DNA of 64,000 bases from Novosphingobium sp. G106 (GTDB lineage: Bacteria > Pseudomonadota > Alphaproteobacteria > Sphingomonadales > Sphingomonadaceae): the NCBI RefSeq assembly GCF_019075875.1, contig NZ_JAHOOZ010000001.1:5274001-5338000 (forward strand). The letters are read 5' to 3'. Of this stretch, positions 59,346 through 64,000 are shown in pieces (the first letter of the stretch is position 1; every line of letters starts with the position of its first letter). Below the pieces are notes generated by a model that saw only the letters and a list, made by a program, of their open reading frames with translations, was not told the origin of the DNA and searched no databases. The position numbers were made by a program, and so were the translations under genes.

Positions 59346-60758
59346 TCAGGCGAAGAGCAGTTCGGGATCCTCGATCAGGCCCTTGAGCGTCGCCAGGAAC
59401 TGAGCGCCGGCGGCGCCGTCGATCGCGCGGTGGTCGACCGACAGGGTCAGCGCGATGCGGCTCTCGAAAGCCACGCCGCGGCCGGGCGTCTCGACCGGCT
59501 GGCGCGTCACCGCGCCGACGGCAAGGATCGCGGCCTGCGGCGGATTGATGATCGCATCGAACTGCTCGACGCCCATCATGCCGAGGTTGGAGATCGAGAA
59601 GGTACCGCCGTCCATGTCTTCCATGGAAAGCCGGCCGGCCATGGCCTTGTCTATCAACCGCCGGGTCTCGCCCGCGAGCTGGTCGATCCGCAGGCGGTCG
59701 GCCTGGCGAATGATCGGCGTGACGAGGCCCTTGGGACTGGCGACGGCGATGGCGATGTCGGCATGGGGGAAGCGGTGGATCGCCTCGCCATGGACCTGGA
59801 CGTTGACCCCGGGATGGCGGACGAGCGCCAGGGCCGAGGCCTTGACCAGGTAATCGTTGATCGAAGCCTTGCACCCCAGCACGAGATTGGCGGTCTTGCG
59901 CAGCGCCATCAGCGCATCGGCCGCGGCCGAGACGCGCAGGTAGAAGTGCGGGATGTCGCGCTTGGCCTCGGTCAGCCGCCGCGCGACGACTTTGCGCACG
60001 CCATCGAAGGGGACGACCTGCGGGCGGTTGTCGACCGCTACAAAGGGCGCAGACGCGCCGCCTGCAGTAGGGGCTGGGACGAGCGCCTGCACGTCGACCT
60101 TCGAAATGCGGCCGCGCGCGCCGGTGCCTTTGATGCCGGCGAGATCGATACCGTGGAGCGCGGCGATCCGGCGGGCGAGAGGCGAGGCGAAGGCCCTGGT
60201 TTCGTCATGCAGCGTGGCGGTCCCACGCAGCACGGGCCGTGCAATGGGGCGCAGCGCCTGCTGCACGTCCTGATAGGTGATCCGGCCGCCGCGGCCCGAA
60301 CCCTCGATCGCCGAGATGTCTGCACCCTCGCGCTCCGCGAGTTCGAGCGCCTGAGGGCTGATCGGGCGATTGGTGACGATCCGGGCGGGTTCGGCCCGCG
60401 CCGGTGCGGGGGCCGGGGCCGGTTCGGTCTTGGCGCCGGCCTTCGCCGCAACCGCCGTGTCCGCCGGACGAAAGCCCGCGACGAAAGCCTCGATCTCGTC
60501 CTCGCTCGCCGCGGCGTCGGCGAAGACCGCGAGCAGCGCGCCGACCGGCTGCGCCTCGCCGCCGGCCTCGACGAGCACGCGGCGCACGACCGCGTCGTAT
60601 TCGGCCTCGACTTCGTTGGTGATCTTGGCGGTCTCGATCAGGCAGAGCGTCTGGCCGCGCTTGAAGGTTTCACCTTCGCGCACCTGCCATTCGGCGAGGA
60701 CGCCTTCGGTCATCTCGATGCCCCACTTGGGCATGCAGAAGGGGCGGATGTCGGCCAT
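59346..60758 (-). CDS. 2-oxo acid dehydrogenase E2 (dihydrolipoyl acyltransferase) with two PSBDs
   Basis: A 470-residue E2 core. Residues 1-80 are the lipoyl domain, with the lipoylated Lys45 in LIETAKITNEVEAE. Two peripheral-subunit-binding domains follow in tandem: 131-169 (SPQALELAEREGADISAIEGSG...) and 190-226 (SPLARRIAALHGIDLAGIKGTG...); most E2 proteins have one. The catalytic domain begins about 245 and ends with SVDHRAIDGA (His443, Asp447). Gene order with E1alpha and E1beta shows a complex for a branched or acetoin-like 2-oxo acid. E3 is not in the window. Confidence 0.95.
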   Translation of the reverse strand: MADIRPFCMPKWGIEMTEGVLAEWQVREGETFKRGQTLCLIETAKITNEVEAEYDAVVRRVLVEAGGEAQPVGALLAVFADAAASEDEIEAFVAGFRPADTAVAAKAGAKTEPAPAPAPARAEPARIVTNRPISPQALELAEREGADISAIEGSGRGGRITYQDVQQALRPIARPVLRGTATLHDETRAFASPLARRIAALHGIDLAGIKGTGARGRISKVDVQALVPAPTAGGASAPFVAVDNRPQVVPFDGVRKVVARRLTEAKRDIPHFYLRVSAAADALMALRKTANLVLGCKASINDYLVKASALALVRHPGVNVQVHGEAIHRFPHADIAIAVASPKGLVTPIIRQADRLRIDQLAGETRRLIDKAMAGRLSMEDMDGGTFSISNLGMMGVEQFDAIINPPQAAILAVGAVTRQPVETPGRGVAFESRIALTLSVDHRAIDGAAGAQFLATLKGLIEDPELLFA

Positions 60759-60768
60759 GACCGGCTCC

Positions 60769-61782
60769 TCAGCGCCAGGCCATGAGCTTGCGCACCGCCG
60801 CCTCGATCTTGTCGACCGAGGGCAGGTAGGCGCTTTCGAGCTCGCGGGCGAAAGGCACGGGCGTGTGCGGCGGCGTCACCGCCTGGGGCGGCGCCTTGAG
60901 GCTGGCGAAGGCCTTGTTGGCGACCAGCGAGCAGATGTCGGCCGCCAGCCCGCAGCGCGGTGGCGCCTCGTCGACCACGACCAGCCGCCCGGTGACTTCG
61001 ACCGAGTCGAGTATCGCTTCCTCGTCGAGCGGGCTCGCCGTGCGCAGGTCGATGACGTCGCAGCCGATGCCGTCGGCGGCGAGCCGGTCGGCGGCCTGCT
61101 CGCAGAAGCCCAGCAGCAGGCCGGAGGAAACGATCGTCACGTCCTCTCCCGCACGGGCGAGGCGGGCGTGACCGAAGGGAATGGTGAAATCGGGATCGTC
61201 GGGTACTTCGCCGGTCATTCCGTAGAGCGCCTTGTGCTCGAGGAAGATCACCGGGTCGTCGTCGCGGATCGCCTGGCGCAGCAAGCCTTTCACGTCGGCG
61301 GGGGTCGAGGGCATGACGACCTTGAGTCCGGGCATTCCGGTGAGGATCTGGTGAACCGCCTGGCTGTGCTGCGCGGCAGCGTTGTAGCCCGCACCATAGG
61401 CCATGCGGATCACCGCAGGGCATTTCGTCTTGCCGCCGAACATGTAGCGGAACTTGCCCATCTGGTTCCACAGCTGGTCCAGACTGACGCCGATGAAGTC
61501 GGCGAACATCAGTTCCGCCACCGGCCGCTTGCCGGCGAGCGCGAGCCCGTTGGCCGCGCCGACAATGGCGCTTTCCGAAATCGGCGTATCGATCACGCGG
61601 TCCTTGCCGAACTTGCCGAACAGCCCGGTCGAGGTCGACCAGATCCCGCCGATCGCTTCGGGGCCGCCGGCCGTGCCCATGCCGCCGACTACATCCTCGC
61701 CGAGGACGACGACATTGGCGTCGCGCTCCATTTCCTCGGCGATCGTCGTAACGACGGCATCGCGGTACATCATCTTGGCCAT
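60769..61782 (-). CDS. 2-oxo acid dehydrogenase E1 beta subunit
   Basis: A 337-residue transketolase-like subunit. It has MMYRDAVVTTIAEEMERDANVVVLGEDV at the start, RVIDTPISESAIVGAANGLALAG, and HSQAVHQILTGMPGLKVVMPSTPADVKGLL in the middle, all typical of E1beta of pyruvate, branched-chain and acetoin complexes. AcoB-type members look closest by their length and the FLEHKALYG segment. GAGGAC precedes ATG 61782. It starts 10 bp after E1alpha and ends 10 bp before E2. Confidence 0.96.
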   Translation of the reverse strand: MAKMMYRDAVVTTIAEEMERDANVVVLGEDVVGGMGTAGGPEAIGGIWSTSTGLFGKFGKDRVIDTPISESAIVGAANGLALAGKRPVAELMFADFIGVSLDQLWNQMGKFRYMFGGKTKCPAVIRMAYGAGYNAAAQHSQAVHQILTGMPGLKVVMPSTPADVKGLLRQAIRDDDPVIFLEHKALYGMTGEVPDDPDFTIPFGHARLARAGEDVTIVSSGLLLGFCEQAADRLAADGIGCDVIDLRTASPLDEEAILDSVEVTGRLVVVDEAPPRCGLAADICSLVANKAFASLKAPPQAVTPPHTPVPFARELESAYLPSVDKIEAAVRKLMAWR

Positions 61783-61792
61783 CTGGGCGTCC

Positions 61793-62764
61793 TCAGTACG
61801 CGATGTAGACGTCGGCAAGGACGTCGTCGGCGGTGGGGCGCTCGGCGGCGCGGGCGGCGGTTACGGCGGCTTCGATCGCGTTCATGACCTCGGCATCGAC
61901 CGCATCGAGATCGGCGCCATCGAGCAGCTTGGCGGCGGTGACGCTGTCGCGGAACTTGCTCAGGCAATCGCGCGTCGCGCGTAGCCGGTCGATCTCGCCG
62001 GGGCCGCGGTAGCGTTGCGGATCGCCTTCGAAGTGGCCGAAGAAGCGCTCGGTATCGAATTCTACCGCGGCGGGGCCGTTGCCGGCGCGAACATAGTCGA
62101 GCACTTCGCGCATGGTGTCGTGGACCGCGAAGAAGTCGGTCCCGTCGGCGCGCCAGACCTTCATGCCGAAGGCCTCGGCGCGGCTGGCGATGTCCTTCTG
62201 CGTGCCGACGGCATAGTCGACGCCGGTGTGCTCGGAATAGTGGTTGTTCTCGAAGACGAAGATGCAGGGCGCCTGGGTGACCACTGCCATGTTCATCGCT
62301 TCGAAAGTCGTGCCCTGGTTGCAGGCGCCGTCGCCCGAAAAGGCGATCGAGACCTTGCCGGCACCGTCGAGCTTGGCCGCGAGCGCCGCACCCACCGCGA
62401 TCGGCGCGCCGCCGCCGACGATGCCGTTGGCGCCGAGCATGCCCTGGTCGACGTCGGCGATGTGCATCGAGCCGCCCTTGCCCTTGCAGAGCCCTTCGCG
62501 GCTGCCCCAAATCTCTTTCATCATGCCGTCCAGATCACAGCCCTTGGCCAGGCAATGGCCGTGGCCGCGGTGGGTCGAGACGATTTTGTCCGAGGTATCG
62601 AGATGCTCGCAGACGCCCACCGCCACGGCTTCCTGGCCGCAGTAGAGATGGGTGAAGCCGGCGATCTCGCCGGTCTGGATCTCGGTATGGAGGCGCTCCT
62701 CGAATTCGCGGATCACCTTCATCTGGCGGTAGGCGCCCAGCAGCGCCTCGCGGCTCAATTGCAT
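61793..62764 (-). CDS. 2-oxo acid dehydrogenase E1 alpha subunit
   Basis: A 323-residue ThDP-binding subunit. The ThDP/Mg motif GDG-x26-NN is present: AFSGDGACNQGTTFEAMNMA ... VFENNHYSEHT. The earlier HLYCGQEAVAVGVCEHL and STHRGHGHCLAKG segments are those of E1alpha; RYRGPGEIDRLRATRDC ends the typical part. The length suits acetoin-type (AcoA) more than the longer branched-chain form. GGGAGCAAAGG precedes ATG 62764. It is 28 bp after the acyl-CoA dehydrogenase. Confidence 0.96.
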   Translation of the reverse strand: MQLSREALLGAYRQMKVIREFEERLHTEIQTGEIAGFTHLYCGQEAVAVGVCEHLDTSDKIVSTHRGHGHCLAKGCDLDGMMKEIWGSREGLCKGKGGSMHIADVDQGMLGANGIVGGGAPIAVGAALAAKLDGAGKVSIAFSGDGACNQGTTFEAMNMAVVTQAPCIFVFENNHYSEHTGVDYAVGTQKDIASRAEAFGMKVWRADGTDFFAVHDTMREVLDYVRAGNGPAAVEFDTERFFGHFEGDPQRYRGPGEIDRLRATRDCLSKFRDSVTAAKLLDGADLDAVDAEVMNAIEAAVTAARAAERPTADDVLADVYIAY

Positions 62765-62792
62765 CCTTTGCTCCCGCTCATTCTGTTCTGCA

Positions 62793-64000
62793 TCACCCGC
62801 CCAGCCCGAGTACCGATCGCGCGATGATGTTGGCCTGGACCTCGTTGGTTCCCCCGAAGATCGTCCAGGCACGGCTGTTGAGATAGCGTGGCGCTGCAAG
62901 CTGCGCATCACGCGAATGGATGGGCTCGGGCGCGTTGTCGCCATAGAGCGGGCGCGCCATTTCGAGCTGAAGCCCAGCGGGGCCGTAGAGATCCACCGCC
63001 AGAAGATCGATCTCCTGCCGCAGGTTCGAAGCGAGCAGCTTGGTCAGCGAGGTCTGAGGCCCCGGCTTGCGGCCGCGGGCGAGCTCCGAGATGATCTTGA
63101 GCTCGATCATCTCGAGCGCCTGCACGCCGAGCCGGGCGCGGGCGAGCCGGCGCTGCCATGCCGCGTCACGCTCCATCGTGCCGCCGCGGCCGTCGCTCTC
63201 CTTGCGCGCCGCGGAAGCGAGCTGGTCCAGGTCGTAGATCAGCTTGGGCGCGTGGCACGAGCCGCCGCGTTCGTTCTCGAGCAGGAATTTGGCGATGGTC
63301 CAGCCCTGGCCTTCGTCGCCGACGAGATCCTGCGCGGGCACGACGACGTCTTCTAAGAACACTTGGTTGACCTCGTGATCGCCCGCCACGGTGAGGATCG
63401 GGCGGACCGAGATACCGGGCTGGTTCATGTCGACCAGCAGGAAGCTGATCCCAGCCTGCTTCTTCACGTCGGGATCGGTGCGAACCAGGCAGAACATGCG
63501 ATTGGCGTGGTGCGCGTGGGTGGTCCAGATTTTCGAGCCGTTGAGCACGTAACGGTCGCCGTCCCGCACCGCGCGGCATTGCAGCGAGGCGAGGTCGGAG
63601 CCGCTGCCGGGCTCGGAGAAGCCCTGGCACCAGTAGTCCTCGCCGCTGAGGATGCGCGGCAGGTAGAAAGCCTTCTGCTCTTCGGTCCCGAAGGTCCAGA
63701 TCACCGGGGCGACGAGCTTCAGCCCCAGTACCGTCAGGTTCGGCGCGCCGGCAAGCGCACATTCCTTCTCGAAGATGTAGCGCCGCAGCGGGCTCCAGCC
63801 GGTGCCGCCGTGCTGCTCGGGCCATTGGTAGCCAAGCCAGCCCTTTGCGTTGAGCACGGCATTCCAGGCCTGGCCGATCTCGGGCTCGACGAAGACCGTC
63901 GGCGAGGCAGCGGCGCCCGCGCGGATGCTTTCGGGCAGGTGTTGCTTGAGGAAGGCGCGGACTTCGTCGCGGAAGGCGGCATCGTCCGGGGAGAGGTCGA
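62793..64000 (-). CDS. Acyl-CoA dehydrogenase (5' end outside the window)
   Basis: At least 402 residues are visible; the frame enters from the right edge (DLSPDDAAFRDEVRAFLKQH). It has the substrate and FAD segments WCQGFSEPGSGSDLASLQC, YVLNGSKIWTTHAHHANRM and, at the C-terminus, FGGTNEVQANIIARSVLGLG. SEPGSGSDL is a typical acyl-CoA dehydrogenase signature. The combination of SEPGSGSDLASL with GPAGLQLEMARP is common in sphingomonad and actinobacterial enzymes for steroid or branched acyl-CoAs, so such a substrate is possible. It is the first visible gene of the leftward operon. Confidence 0.95.
   Translation of the reverse strand, partial: DLSPDDAAFRDEVRAFLKQHLPESIRAGAAASPTVFVEPEIGQAWNAVLNAKGWLGYQWPEQHGGTGWSPLRRYIFEKECALAGAPNLTVLGLKLVAPVIWTFGTEEQKAFYLPRILSGEDYWCQGFSEPGSGSDLASLQCRAVRDGDRYVLNGSKIWTTHAHHANRMFCLVRTDPDVKKQAGISFLLVDMNQPGISVRPILTVAGDHEVNQVFLEDVVVPAQDLVGDEGQGWTIAKFLLENERGGSCHAPKLIYDLDQLASAARKESDGRGGTMERDAAWQRRLARARLGVQALEMIELKIISELARGRKPGPQTSLTKLLASNLRQEIDLLAVDLYGPAGLQLEMARPLYGDNAPEPIHSRDAQLAAPRYLNSRAWTIFGGTNEVQANIIARSVLGLGG

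Overview
The window is GC-rich, densely packed alphaproteobacterial chromosome. Several features point to the sphingomonads (Novosphingobium/Sphingomonas-like): three large TonB-dependent receptors, the PEPxxWG sorting tail, a MucR/Ros regulator with a serine at the usual cysteine position, the short-spaced CTTCGACAAGCTCAG repeat, a DUF1674 protein, and many acyl-CoA and hydrolase genes. The genus is an inference from gene content; no rRNA is present.

Left third (1-30.5 kb): mostly core metabolism. It holds an SMP-30 sugar-lactonase, a DUF938 methyltransferase, an amidohydrolase, an extensin-like lipoprotein, serC-serA (serine synthesis), hisZ, purA, an L,D-transpeptidase, a DUF1674 gene missed by length cut-offs, an rsmB-like rRNA methyltransferase, an SDR, a P450 with a divergent TetR regulator, two TonB-dependent receptors, a PAP2 membrane protein, msrA, aguB and folK. 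serC carries a one-base frameshift in a run of six C. folK has no ATG/GTG/TTG start and seems to use CTG directly after aguB.

Middle (30.5-34.4 kb): a tRNA-Lys(TTT) with its own promoter and terminator is followed by a lower-GC stretch of gene debris. It includes a SIR2-like gene broken by three frameshifts, a probably frameshifted small gene, an intact epoxide-hydrolase-like gene, an intact MucR-like regulator, and fragments of SRPBCC and ArsR genes. It looks like an old, decaying insertion beside a tRNA.

Right-middle (34.4-50.2 kb): a MATE exporter, then an accessory block encoding envelope proteins: DUF1552, a DUF1592-type haem-motif lipoprotein, an uncharacterised secreted protein, a COG4315-like secreted-repeat protein (frameshifted in a run of six G), a MarR regulator, a HiPIP-like ferredoxin, a cytochrome c-prime, a TonB receptor, a TPR protein, two large secreted alpha/beta hydrolases and a small secreted protein. 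The same AT-rich 13-mer lies in front of the DUF operon and in front of the TonB receptor, which suggests one regulon under the MarR protein. I read this as an uncharacterised uptake plus periplasmic redox/hydrolysis system.

Right end (50.3-64 kb): small secreted unknowns, then a GbsR/MarR-type regulator whose start codon sits in a perfect 26-bp palindrome, with a related site before a tightly overlapping DUF4166 / membrane-epimerase fusion / DUF2236 operon. The last 7.5 kb is one leftward catabolic operon: acyl-CoA dehydrogenase, E1alpha, E1beta, E2 (with two peripheral-subunit-binding domains), VOC protein, second acyl-CoA dehydrogenase and an APH-like kinase. No CRISPR array, rRNA, transposase or integrase was seen.
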